Origin: RUG708 sp050946535
GTDB lineage: Bacteria > Bacillota > Clostridia > Peptostreptococcales > Anaerovoracaceae
DNA: 64,000 bases
NCBI GenBank assembly: GCA_050946535.1
Contig: JBMNUZ010000011.1
Coordinates: 1 to 64,000, forward strand
Direction: 5' to 3'
The notes under the pieces were generated by a model, which saw nothing but the letters and a program-made list of their open reading frames with translations, did not search any database and had not been told where the DNA came from. Positions within the stretch are counted from its first letter, which is position 1; every line of letters starts with the position of its first letter. This document shows positions 50,999 through 59,279 of the stretch, one piece after another. A program made the position numbers and the translations under genes.

Positions 50999-51480
50999 CT
51001 GTCCGTCCCCTCTCCAGCAAGGTATTTATCCAGCATTGCGCGGTTTGACTCATCATTGACGCTTTCGCCGATCAGTTTGACAGCCGCTGCCATTGCTACG
51101 TCAGCAAGCTCACTCTGAGCGCTTCTCATCATCTGATCGCGATCGAGCTCTGCAGTCTTGTGAGCCTGTTCCATGATCTGTTTCGCGTCTCCATTTGCCT
51201 TATCTACAATCTGGTCGTACTGTACCTTGGCGCGGTCCTTCGCGCTGTTTACGATGCGCGCGGACTCCTCTTTCGCATTGCTGAGAGATGATTCGTATTT
51301 GTCTCTCAGTTCTCCTGCTTCTTTGTTCTTCGCTTCGGCAGAATCAATCTCACCCTGAATGAGATTAGTACGCTTGTCCATGATGTTCTTGATAGGACCG
51401 AAAAGAAATATCTTGAGCAGGAAGTAGAGTACAATTAAGTTGAATACGATCCAGAAGACATTCCAATTTAACGTGAGCAC
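50995..51480 (-). CDS. atpF: ATP synthase b subunit
   Basis: Peripheral-stalk b subunit, 161 residues. One N-terminal transmembrane helix (7-27) is followed by a long charged coiled coil with the family motif AEAKNKEAGELRDKYE. The start is GTG 51480, seven bases after GGAGG. Confidence 0.94.
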   Translation of the reverse strand: MLTLNWNVFWIVFNLIVLYFLLKIFLFGPIKNIMDKRTNLIQGEIDSAEAKNKEAGELRDKYESSLSNAKEESARIVNSAKDRAKVQYDQIVDKANGDAKQIMEQAHKTAELDRDQMMRSAQSELADVAMAAAVKLIGESVNDESNRAMLDKYLAGEGTDR

Positions 51481-51569
51481 GCTATTGCCTCCAATACTTC
51501 TCCTTTAGATACCACTAATAATTTCTCCGCCTGTCTGTCAGGCAAAGTCTCGATTATGCCCATAAACAC

Positions 51570-51797
51570 CTAACCGAGCATTATTATGATAAGGAGTGCT
51601 ACTACGAGGCCGTAAATAGCGGTTGCTTCTGCAAGTGCGCATCCGAGAATAAGAGTACCGTTGATTGCGCCTCTTGCTTCCGGCTGTCTTGCAACTGCTT
51701 CTGATGCCTTTGATGTTGCTATACCGATACCGATTCCGCCGCCAAAACCAGTGAGAACTGCGATTCCAGCGCCAATTGCGATTAATCCAGTAGCCAT
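51570..51797 (-). CDS. atpE: ATP synthase c subunit, proton-type signature
   Basis: Rotor-ring c subunit, 75 residues, two transmembrane helices joined by the conserved ARQPEARG loop. The ion-binding carboxylate is Glu57 (LAEATAIYG). Compared with the sodium-binding Ilyobacter c subunit, the ligand Gln of helix 1 is Ile24 and the Ser after the Glu is Ala58; Thr59 and Tyr62 remain. This favours proton coupling (inference). AGGAGG precedes the ATG. Confidence 0.96.
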   Translation of the reverse strand: MATGLIAIGAGIAVLTGFGGGIGIGIATSKASEAVARQPEARGAINGTLILGCALAEATAIYGLVVALLIIIMLG

Positions 51798-51873
51798 AAT
51801 AATTAATCCTCCTAAAAATCTTTTTACATTAATTAAAGGAATTGTTGTCTGATTTTTGATACCGTCGTCCGCC

Positions 51874-51909
51874 GCGGCAATTTCTGTGCGCGTGGCAATT
51901 TCTATGCGG
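51874..51909. repeat. 18-bp imperfect tandem duplication inside the atp operon
   Basis: GCGGCAATTTCTGTGCGC (51874-51891) and GTGGCAATTTCTATGCGG (51892-51909) lie in the 162-base gap between atpB and atpE. Confidence 0.85.
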
Positions 51910-51959
51910 CGTAAACACGGCTCTTGGTCAAATTTAACGGGAATTCAACGAGCGATATA

Positions 51960-52649
51960 TTAATCTTCGTCTTCCATCGCCTCACTAATATACATTGATG
52001 TCAGGAAACTGAATACAAATGCCTGGAGCAAACCATCGAACATATCGAAATATGCACTGGCGAGCAGCGGTACAACTGCAGGAATCTGATATATGATCAG
52101 TTCCATTATGATATACGCACCGAGTATGTTTCCGTAGAGTCGCATGCAGAGTGACAGCGGCTTGATACCGATTTCAAGTACATTAAGAGGTGTAATGATT
52201 GCGCTAGGATATGCAAAATGCTTTACCCATTTGCCGAAGCCTCTGTAGCTTATGCCCGCATAAATTACCAATACTATACTCATAAGGGCCAGTCCGGCAG
52301 CGACGTTCATGTCCTTTGTCGGCGGCTGTATACCGCACAAGCCAAGCATGTTGGAAACGCCAAGGTAAAGGATTACTGTGAGCAGGTAAGGAATAAATCG
52401 CTTTCCCTTTTCACCGAGTATTCCGTAGAATACCTTATAAAGCATACCCATGAACCATTCGAGAAGCGCCTGTCTGCCCTTCGGGACTATTTCCATCTTC
52501 CTCGTAAAGAATATCGACAGAAGAACGAGAAATAACATTACTCCCCAAGTCGTTATGCACGACTGAGGAACTTTGAAAGTAAAGGAACCTGGTATAATGT
52601 CGACCATTTTATACGCAAGCTTTGCAGACAGCTCTTCACCCATACTCAA
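51960..52649 (-). CDS. atpB: ATP synthase a subunit
   Basis: Membrane stator a subunit, 229 residues with five to six helices. The essential Arg lies in KPLSLCMRLYGNILGAYIIM; AYFDMFDGLLQAFVFSFLT is the last helix. The leader has a very long ribosome site, AAGGAGGTGATCTAGG, complementary to the 16S 3' end for about 12 bases; the TTG at 52649 sits nine bases after GGAGG, and an ATG two codons on is the alternative. No atpI precedes it. First gene of atpBEFHAGDC. Confidence 0.95.
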   Translation of the reverse strand: MSMGEELSAKLAYKMVDIIPGSFTFKVPQSCITTWGVMLFLVLLSIFFTRKMEIVPKGRQALLEWFMGMLYKVFYGILGEKGKRFIPYLLTVILYLGVSNMLGLCGIQPPTKDMNVAAGLALMSIVLVIYAGISYRGFGKWVKHFAYPSAIITPLNVLEIGIKPLSLCMRLYGNILGAYIIMELIIYQIPAVVPLLASAYFDMFDGLLQAFVFSFLTSMYISEAMEDED

Positions 52650-52730
52650 CCTAGATCACCTCCTTCATCAAAAATAGATAATAATACCTTTTCACAGAAA
52701 AAAGCACCTGCTTTTAACTGTACAAATTTC

Positions 52731-52758
52731 AATATATCACATTACAGCGGAAAAACAA
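52731..52758 (-). promoter_or_regulatory. Probable promoter of the atp operon
   Basis: TTGTTT (52753-52758) and TATATT (52731-52736) are 16 bases apart on the minus strand, about 80 bases before atpB. Confidence 0.5.
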
Positions 52759-53219
52759 TAATAAAATCGTGCAAAACGGCCCGTAGCAGTCTGTATTTTG
52801 CAAGTATTCAGAATACAATATAAGAATCGTGTTCCGTCGATACTTTACAGCTATTTTTTCATTCTTTTACACTGTCGGAATAATTTTGCGTACATTCTGC
52901 TGTAAGATCATATTGATGGTTTATTTTATCACAATTAAATAAAATTACGTTCTTTTCCGTCAAATATATCTTAAAAATCCTCAAAAAATATTCATTTATA
53001 CACACTATAATTAGCATTTGCATATACATATACACATGTACATATTTAGAAAGAGATATTGTGACAAAAATTTAACATTTTTACCCGCCCCGATGCGCGG
53101 CACTTCTTATAACTGGAAGCCTGTTCAGATGAACGGCACACTGCTTCCACATTTTCCACGTCAGCAGGCTGGAAGCTGAACGTCCCGCAAGCATTGGCAT
53201 TAATAATACAATAGGTTTC

Positions 53220-53248
53220 TTGACATCAAAAAAATGCAGACCTATAAT
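53220..53248 (+). promoter_or_regulatory. Perfect consensus promoter of ilvE
   Basis: TTGACA (53220-53225) and TATAAT (53243-53248), 17 bases apart, all twelve positions matching. The leader to the ATG is about 80 bases, and I see no T-box or attenuator in it. Confidence 0.88.
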
Positions 53249-53337
53249 ATTTATTACTATATACATTTATTCATTATTGAATGTTATACACTCATATATT
53301 TTATTTCATTTTTTACCATTACAAGGAGTGACAGACA

Positions 53338-54363
53338 ATGGAAAAGAAGAATATCGACTGGGGAAATCTCACTTTTTCCTATCAGCCTACCGACTACAGA
53401 TTTGTAGCTAATTATAAGGATGGAAAGTGGGATGAAGGCGAGCTCACGACGGATCCGAACGTAGTGCTCAACGAGTGCGCGTGCGTATTCCAGTACGCTC
53501 AGGAATGCTTCGAGGGTCTCAAAGCATACACTACTGAAGACGGACATATCGTAGCTTTCCGCCCGGACCTCAACGCTGAAAGAATGGCAAACTCCGCAAG
53601 AAGACTGGAGATGCCTCCTTATCCTGAGGACAAATTCCTCGAAGCGATAGACAAAGTCATCCTCGCAAACGAGGCGTGGGTACCTCCTTTCGGATCGGGC
53701 GCTTCATTATACATCAGACCGTACATGTTCGGAAGCTCACCAGTCATTGGCGTCGCTCCTGCCGAAGAATATCAGTTCAGAATCCTGACTACTCCTGTAG
53801 GTCCTTATTTCAAGAGCGGCATCAAGCCTATCACGATCAAGGTCAGCGATTTCGACAGAGCTGCGCCTCACGGCACGGGCCACATCAAGGCAGGCCTCAA
53901 CTATGCGATGAGTCTCCACGCGATCATCACCGCTCACAAAGAGGGATTCGCTGAAAACATGTACCTCGACCCTGCTACAAGAACTTACGTAGAAGAAACG
54001 GGCGGAGCAAACTTCATCTTCGTTACAAAAGACGGTACTGTAGTCACTCCTAAGTCAGACAGCATACTTCCTTCAGTAACCCGCCGTTCGCTCATGTACA
54101 TCGCAAAAGAAATGCTCGGCATGAAGACAGAGGAACGCCCTGTACGCTTCGACGAGGTCAAGGACTTTGCTGAATGCGGACTCTGCGGAACTGCAGCGGT
54201 CATCTCGCCTGTCGGCGCTATCAACGACCACGGCAATCTCATCAAGTTCCCGAGCGGAATGGACGAGATGGGTCCTGTTCTCACGAAGCTCTACGAAACT
54301 ATCACAGGTATCCAGCAGTGCAAGATCGAAGGTCCTGAAGGCTGGGTAAGAGTTATCAAATAA
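53338..54363 (+). CDS. ilvE: Branched-chain amino acid aminotransferase
   Basis: Class IV PLP aminotransferase, 341 residues, of the longer eukaryote-like group. PLP lysine Lys184 lies in GHIKAGLNYAMSLHAI. Other signatures are FEGLKAYTTEDGHIVAFRPD, YIRPYMFGSSPVIGV, EETGGANFIFV and CGLCGTAAVISPVG. It interconverts leucine, isoleucine and valine with their 2-oxo acids. ACAAGGAG lies upstream of the ATG. Monocistronic, with a consensus promoter and a strong terminator. Confidence 0.95.
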   Translation: MEKKNIDWGNLTFSYQPTDYRFVANYKDGKWDEGELTTDPNVVLNECACVFQYAQECFEGLKAYTTEDGHIVAFRPDLNAERMANSARRLEMPPYPEDKFLEAIDKVILANEAWVPPFGSGASLYIRPYMFGSSPVIGVAPAEEYQFRILTTPVGPYFKSGIKPITIKVSDFDRAAPHGTGHIKAGLNYAMSLHAIITAHKEGFAENMYLDPATRTYVEETGGANFIFVTKDGTVVTPKSDSILPSVTRRSLMYIAKEMLGMKTEERPVRFDEVKDFAECGLCGTAAVISPVGAINDHGNLIKFPSGMDEMGPVLTKLYETITGIQQCKIEGPEGWVRVIK

Positions 54364-54447
54364 GTTTCGTCAAGATCAATAAATGATTTTCGGGACTGCG
54401 TTTACGGGCTCGAGTTCAAGCCCTGCCGCGCAAAACTTCACAACAGC

Positions 54448-54481
54448 AAAAAAGAGAATCCGTCAACCGGATTCTCTTTTT
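54448..54481. terminator. Bidirectional terminator between ilvE and pncB
   Basis: AAAAAGAGAATCCG pairs with CGGATTCTCTTTTT with TCAAC between. Both flanks are A or T runs, so it serves both convergent genes. Confidence 0.93.
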
Positions 54482-54527
54482 AATTTGCATTGATTTGTAA
54501 TTATCGCCGCTGATTGTGGTCTTTAAA

Positions 54528-56003
54528 TTAATCTCTGTTCTCTATTGACTTTCCGTGTTCGTTCAGCAGTCTGTCCTTAAGAGCCCACAGGCGCTTGGAA
54601 AGGTCTACGTAATAACCGTGAGGATTCTCGAAACGCTTGATCTCGTCCCAGAGGTTGTCGATCTCGGAATGGCAGAAATCCCTGATCTCATCGAGCGACG
54701 GAGAATCGTATACGAGTTCTCCTTTTTTGAAGATCTGGACCTGAAGCTCGCGGATCTCGTAATTTTCTATGATCTTGCGCTTCCAGATATGAGCCGGATC
54801 GAAGATCTCGAACGGACTTCCTTCCGGAATTCTGTCGTCGGCAAGCGTTATAACGTCGCCGAGCGCCTTTTTCGTATCCTTGTCGAAGATCCTGTAGACC
54901 TTCTTGAATCCCGGATTCGTAATTTTCTCGGTATTTTCGCTGACCTTGATTTTAGGTTCGATTTTGCCGTTTCTTTCGATGGCGGAAAGCTTGTACACTC
55001 CGCCGAACACAGGATTCGACTCCGCAGTTATCAGACGTTCGCCGACGCCGAACGAATCGACGCACGCTCCCTCGTCCATTATTCCTCTGATGACGTATTC
55101 GTCAAACGAATTTGACGCTACGATACTGCAGTCCTCGAGACCAGCGTCGTCGAGGATCTTCCTGCATCTCTTCGAAAGATAAGTAATGTCGCCGCTGTCG
55201 ATTCTTATGCCCTTCTTCGCAGGATTCTTTTCCTTGAATACCTTGATCGCGTTCGGAAGGCCCGATTTGAGGACATCGTACGTGTCGATAAGAAGAACGC
55301 AGTTGTTAGGGAAAAGATCCGCGAATTTAGAAAACGCTTCGTACTCGGAATCAAACGACTGCACCCAGCTGTGCGCCATCGTGCCCATCGCCGGAATGCC
55401 GTAGATTTCGTCAGCGATCGTGCACGCTGTACCGACAGCTCCTCCGATGTAAGCCGCTCTCGCGCCGAGCACCGCGGCCGACGCGCCCTGGGCTCTCCTG
55501 CTTCCGAATTCCATGACGCCGCGGCCTCTCGCAGCTCTGACGATTCTGTTCGTCTTTGTGGCGATCAGCGTCTGGTGATTGATAGTCAGCAGCAGGAATG
55601 TCTCGAGCATCTGAGCCTGAATTATCGGACCTCTCACCGTGACCAGCGGCTCATAAGGAAATATCGGTGTTCCCTCAGGAATGGCCCAGACGTCGCACTC
55701 GAATTTGAAATTTTTCAGATATTCGAGGAAGTCTTCTGAGAATTCTCCCTTGCTGCGCAGGAATTCGATGTCATTGTCGGTGAACTTCAAATTCTGCATG
55801 TAGCTGATGAGCTGCTCGAGCCCGGCCATGATCGCAAAACCGCCGTTGTCAGGAATCTTTCTGAAGAACATATCGAAGTAGCCTATTTCTTCAGCCCTGT
55901 CTGTCTCGAAATAACCGTTCGCCATGGTCAGTTCATAATAGTCGGTGAGCATCGTATTGTTAAGTGCAGGATACTCACTCTGTGTTTCACTGTTTGTCTG
56001 CAT
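54528..56003 (-). CDS. pncB: Nicotinate phosphoribosyltransferase
   Basis: NAD salvage enzyme of 491 residues making nicotinate mononucleotide from nicotinate and PRPP. Signatures: MLTDYYELTMANGYF, FEFGSRRAQG-like MEFGSRRAQGASAAVLGARA, GTMAHSWVQSFDSEYEAF with the phosphorylatable His, IDTYDVLKSGLPNAI, RIDSGDITYLSKRCRKILDD and SNSFDEYVIRGI. GGAGGATG precedes the ATG. A palindrome overlaps the promoter region upstream. Confidence 0.95.
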   Translation of the reverse strand: MQTNSETQSEYPALNNTMLTDYYELTMANGYFETDRAEEIGYFDMFFRKIPDNGGFAIMAGLEQLISYMQNLKFTDNDIEFLRSKGEFSEDFLEYLKNFKFECDVWAIPEGTPIFPYEPLVTVRGPIIQAQMLETFLLLTINHQTLIATKTNRIVRAARGRGVMEFGSRRAQGASAAVLGARAAYIGGAVGTACTIADEIYGIPAMGTMAHSWVQSFDSEYEAFSKFADLFPNNCVLLIDTYDVLKSGLPNAIKVFKEKNPAKKGIRIDSGDITYLSKRCRKILDDAGLEDCSIVASNSFDEYVIRGIMDEGACVDSFGVGERLITAESNPVFGGVYKLSAIERNGKIEPKIKVSENTEKITNPGFKKVYRIFDKDTKKALGDVITLADDRIPEGSPFEIFDPAHIWKRKIIENYEIRELQVQIFKKGELVYDSPSLDEIRDFCHSEIDNLWDEIKRFENPHGYYVDLSKRLWALKDRLLNEHGKSIENRD

Positions 56004-56053
56004 GATTCACATCCTCCTCCGCAGCTTATGATGCGGCTCCCATTCGTTATTGT

Positions 56054-56069
56054 TTTTACTCTAGTAAAA
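56054..56069. promoter_or_regulatory. 16-bp palindrome upstream of pncB, candidate operator
   Basis: TTTTACT-CT-AGTAAAA is a perfect inverted repeat 51 bases before pncB. A TTGACA (56081-56086, minus strand) lies just upstream, so the palindrome covers the expected -10 position. An NAD-pathway repressor site is a reasonable guess; I cannot name the regulator. Confidence 0.5.
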
Positions 56070-56160
56070 TAAACTGAATATGTCAACTGCATATTTTAAG
56101 CAAAGGGTATGTAAATTTCATATTAAACACATGCCGGAGCCCTTGCATTTCATCATTTTT

Positions 56161-59004
56161 TCACCCGAGAAGTTTTTTTAGATATTTTCCTGTATACGAC
56201 TTTTCGCATGCGGCGATCTCCTCAGGAGTACCCTGAGCGACTATAGTGCCCCCGCGGTCACCGCCCTCCGGACCGAGGTCAATGATATAGTCCGCGCACT
56301 TGATGACATCCAGATTGTGTTCGATGACGATGACCGTATTGCCTGCGTCGACGAGTTTCTGAAGCACCTGCAGCAGTTTGTCGACATCCGCGAAGTGAAG
56401 TCCTGTCGTAGGTTCGTCCAGTACGTAAAGCGTCTTGCCTGTCATGCGCTTTGACAGCTCCGAAGCGAGCTTTATTCTCTGTGCCTCGCCGCCCGAGAGC
56501 TGCGTCGAAGGCTGCCCTAACTTTATATAGCCGAGGCCGACGTCGTACAGTGTCTGAAGCTGTCTCTTTATCGCCGGTATGTTCTCGAAGAATCCGAGCG
56601 CCTCTTCCACGTTCATATCGAGCACATCGCTGATGTTCTTGCCTTTATACTTCACTTCCAGCGTCTCTCTGTTGTACCGCTTTCCGTGGCACACCTCGCA
56701 CGGCACATATACGTCAGGCAGGAAATTCATCTCTATCTTGATGATGCCGTCTCCGCCGCACGATTCGCACCTGCCGCCCTTTACGTTGAAGCTGAATCTT
56801 CCCTTGGAAAATCCTCTCATCTTCGCGTCCTGCGTCTCGGCAAAGAGCGTTCTGATATGCGTGAAGACTCCTGTGTAGGTCGCAGGGTTTGACCGCGGAG
56901 TCCTTCCTATCGGGGACTGATCTATGTTGATTATCTTGTCAATGTTTTCGTAGCCGGTTATTTCTCTGCACTTTCCCGGCTGCGCCGAGGAACGCATGAT
57001 CTTCTGGGACAGTCCCTTCGCAAGTATTTCATTTACGAGGCTGCTCTTGCCGGAGCCTGAAACGCCTGTAACGCAAGTGAACGTACCGAGCGGGAAGTCG
57101 ACGTCGATATCTTTTAGGTTGTTTTCGGCAGCTCCCAGGACGTGGATGAATTTCCCGTTTCCCGGTCTTCTCACCTCCGGCACTTCTATCTTCCGTTTGC
57201 CTGAAAGATACTGTCCCGTGATCGATTCAGGGCACGCCTTGATGTCCTCGACTGTACCCTGCGCCACTACGGTTCCGCCGTGGATGCCGGCGCCCGGTCC
57301 GATGTCGACGATGTGATCCGCTGCGTACATCGTATCTTCATCGTGTTCTACTACGATCAGCGTATTTCCGATGTCGGTAAGGTGGCGCAGCGTCGCGAGC
57401 AGCCTGTCGTTGTCACGCTGGTGAAGTCCTATGCTCGGCTCGTCGAGAATATAGAGGACTCCGACCAGGCCTGAGCCGATCTGAGTCGCCAGCCTTATAC
57501 GCTGCGATTCACCTCCCGAAAGAGTGGCTGCCGATCTGGAAAGCGTAAGGTACTCGAGTCCTACGTCCGAGAGGAATGTGAGCCTGCTCCTTATCTCTTT
57601 CAAAATCAGGCGCGCTATGATCGCCTTTCTGTTGTCGAGTTTCAAATTGTCGAGGAATTCGAGCTCGTCTCTGACGGTCATGTGGCAGAACTCCATGATG
57701 TTTATCCCGCCGACCGTGACCGCAAGCACTTCGGGGCGCAGACGTTCTCCTCCGCACTTCCTGCACGGCCTGACGGTCATGAATTTCTCGATCTTTTCTT
57801 TTATAAACGCCGAGTTCGTCTGCTGGTATCTCCGCTCGAGATTCGTGACTATGCCCTCGAACTTAGCCCTTCTGTGGACCTCGTCGCCGAGACTGTTCAC
57901 ATAGTAGTAATCTATCTGGCGCCCCTCCGTACCGTACATAAGATCCTTTTTAAAATCTTCGGGCATGTCCTTGTAAGGCATCGACGTGTCGACGCCGTAC
58001 ACTTTCGCAAGAGCCTTCGTAGATCTCGAATAATACGACATATCGTCGAACATGCCGAACGATTTGTTGAATGCTCCGTCGTCGATGCTCCTCTCCGGCT
58101 TGTCGACGATGATGTCAGGATCCACGTGCTGTATGAAGCCGATGCCGTTGCACTCCGGGCACGCTCCGTAAGGATTGTTGAACGAAAATGTGCGCGGCTC
58201 CATCTCGCCTATCGTCACACCGTGTTCCGGGCAGGCGAATTTCGTGCTGAAAAGCCTGTCGGTGTAGTCTTCGCTGTCCGGTTCTTTTACAGCCGCAACG
58301 ACAAGTCCGTCTCCCTGCTGTATAGCCAGCTCGACTGCTTCGGAAATTCTTCCCTCAGCGCCGGGTTTTACGACGATTCTGTCCACTACTATCTCGATCG
58401 TGTGTTTGTGTGTTTTTTCGAGCGTGATCTCGTCTTCGTCGAGGCTGAACATCTTGTCGTCCACGCGCACGCGGTTGAATCCGTCCCTCTTTATCCTCTC
58501 GAGTATCTTTTTGTGTTCGCCTTTTTTCTGCTTCACGATCGGTGCCATGATCATTATCCTCGTCTTTTCAGGATATGCCATGATCATGTCCGTGATCTGA
58601 TCGACTGACTGGCTCGATATCTCTCTGCCGCATATCGGGCAGTGAGGTGTGCCGACCCTCGCGTAGAGCAGTCTGAGATAATCGTATATCTCGGTAACGG
58701 TACCGACGATCGAACGCGGGTTTTTGCTCGTCGTCTTCTGATCTATCGAAATCGCCGGAGAGAGTCCCTCGATAGACTCTACATCAGGTTTTTCCATCTG
58801 TCCGAGAAACTGCCTCGCGTACGCCGATACGCTCTCCATATATCGTCTCTGCCCTTCTGCATATATCGTATCGAACGCCAGCGTAGATTTTCCCGATCCT
58901 GAAAGACCTGTGAACACCACCAGTTTGTCCCTCGGTATCTCCAGGCTCACGTTTTTCAGATTGTTTTCGTTGGCACCTTTGATCTTAATCGTTTTCTCTG
59001 CCAT
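56161..59004 (-). CDS. uvrA: Excinuclease ABC subunit A
   Basis: DNA damage-sensing ATPase of 947 residues, full length. Two ABC modules: GLSGSGKSTLAFDTIYAEGQ near 33 and GVSGSGKSSLVNEILAKGL near 640, with signatures TLSGGESQRIRLA and LSGGEAQRIKLASEL. Zinc-binding pairs are visible (CPICG, CPECNG, CRKCGGERL, CESCGGDG, CEVCHG). It loads UvrB onto lesions. The start follows GAGGCGG. It is 275 bases downstream of uvrB. Confidence 0.98.
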   Translation of the reverse strand: MAEKTIKIKGANENNLKNVSLEIPRDKLVVFTGLSGSGKSTLAFDTIYAEGQRRYMESVSAYARQFLGQMEKPDVESIEGLSPAISIDQKTTSKNPRSIVGTVTEIYDYLRLLYARVGTPHCPICGREISSQSVDQITDMIMAYPEKTRIMIMAPIVKQKKGEHKKILERIKRDGFNRVRVDDKMFSLDEDEITLEKTHKHTIEIVVDRIVVKPGAEGRISEAVELAIQQGDGLVVAAVKEPDSEDYTDRLFSTKFACPEHGVTIGEMEPRTFSFNNPYGACPECNGIGFIQHVDPDIIVDKPERSIDDGAFNKSFGMFDDMSYYSRSTKALAKVYGVDTSMPYKDMPEDFKKDLMYGTEGRQIDYYYVNSLGDEVHRRAKFEGIVTNLERRYQQTNSAFIKEKIEKFMTVRPCRKCGGERLRPEVLAVTVGGINIMEFCHMTVRDELEFLDNLKLDNRKAIIARLILKEIRSRLTFLSDVGLEYLTLSRSAATLSGGESQRIRLATQIGSGLVGVLYILDEPSIGLHQRDNDRLLATLRHLTDIGNTLIVVEHDEDTMYAADHIVDIGPGAGIHGGTVVAQGTVEDIKACPESITGQYLSGKRKIEVPEVRRPGNGKFIHVLGAAENNLKDIDVDFPLGTFTCVTGVSGSGKSSLVNEILAKGLSQKIMRSSAQPGKCREITGYENIDKIINIDQSPIGRTPRSNPATYTGVFTHIRTLFAETQDAKMRGFSKGRFSFNVKGGRCESCGGDGIIKIEMNFLPDVYVPCEVCHGKRYNRETLEVKYKGKNISDVLDMNVEEALGFFENIPAIKRQLQTLYDVGLGYIKLGQPSTQLSGGEAQRIKLASELSKRMTGKTLYVLDEPTTGLHFADVDKLLQVLQKLVDAGNTVIVIEHNLDVIKCADYIIDLGPEGGDRGGTIVAQGTPEEIAACEKSYTGKYLKKLLG

Positions 59005-59180
59005 TTACCGCCTCATGAATTTCCGCCGTGCCATTCCCGCACGGCAGGAATCTACTTTCCTCTTTCTCTCTGTATCTTTTTATTTCTTCTTTAATATGAA
59101 TATGCTCTTATATGTTTTATCTGTCTGATTATCTATATGAATATTTTCAGATATCAGACCTTCATTTACCAGATCCGCAG

Positions 59181-59236
59181 CCTGTCTGAGCCGGAACTGC
59201 GGCCTGACTTAGCCGGAGCTGCGTCTGGAGCCGGTT
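59181..59236. repeat. 22-bp imperfect tandem repeat between uvrB and uvrA
   Basis: Copies 59181-59202 and 59203-59224 share CCTG-N5-AGCCGGA-CTGCG; a partial third copy (CTGGAGCCGG) follows. It lies in the 59005-59279 gap, downstream of the uvrB stop. Confidence 0.85.
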
Positions 59237-59279
59237 TAATCCCGCGCACGGGTCACGGCGCTGCAGTCTCGGCACGGCG

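Larger units (their letters stand above)
52650..53337. other. AT-rich divergent control region between atpB and ilvE
   Basis: No gene that I can support; a short minus frame at 53081-53266 lacks a ribosome site. It holds the atp and ilvE promoters and a perfect dyad GTATTC-A-GAATAC (52804-52816). Confidence 0.6.

Noticed and set aside
53081..53266. Small minus-strand protein in the atpB-ilvE gap
   Set aside because: No ribosome site, no recognisable motif, and it overlaps the ilvE promoter.
53249..53337. T-box or attenuator leader for ilvE
   Set aside because: The leader is about 80 bases, lacks a T-box sequence and has no terminator hairpin.
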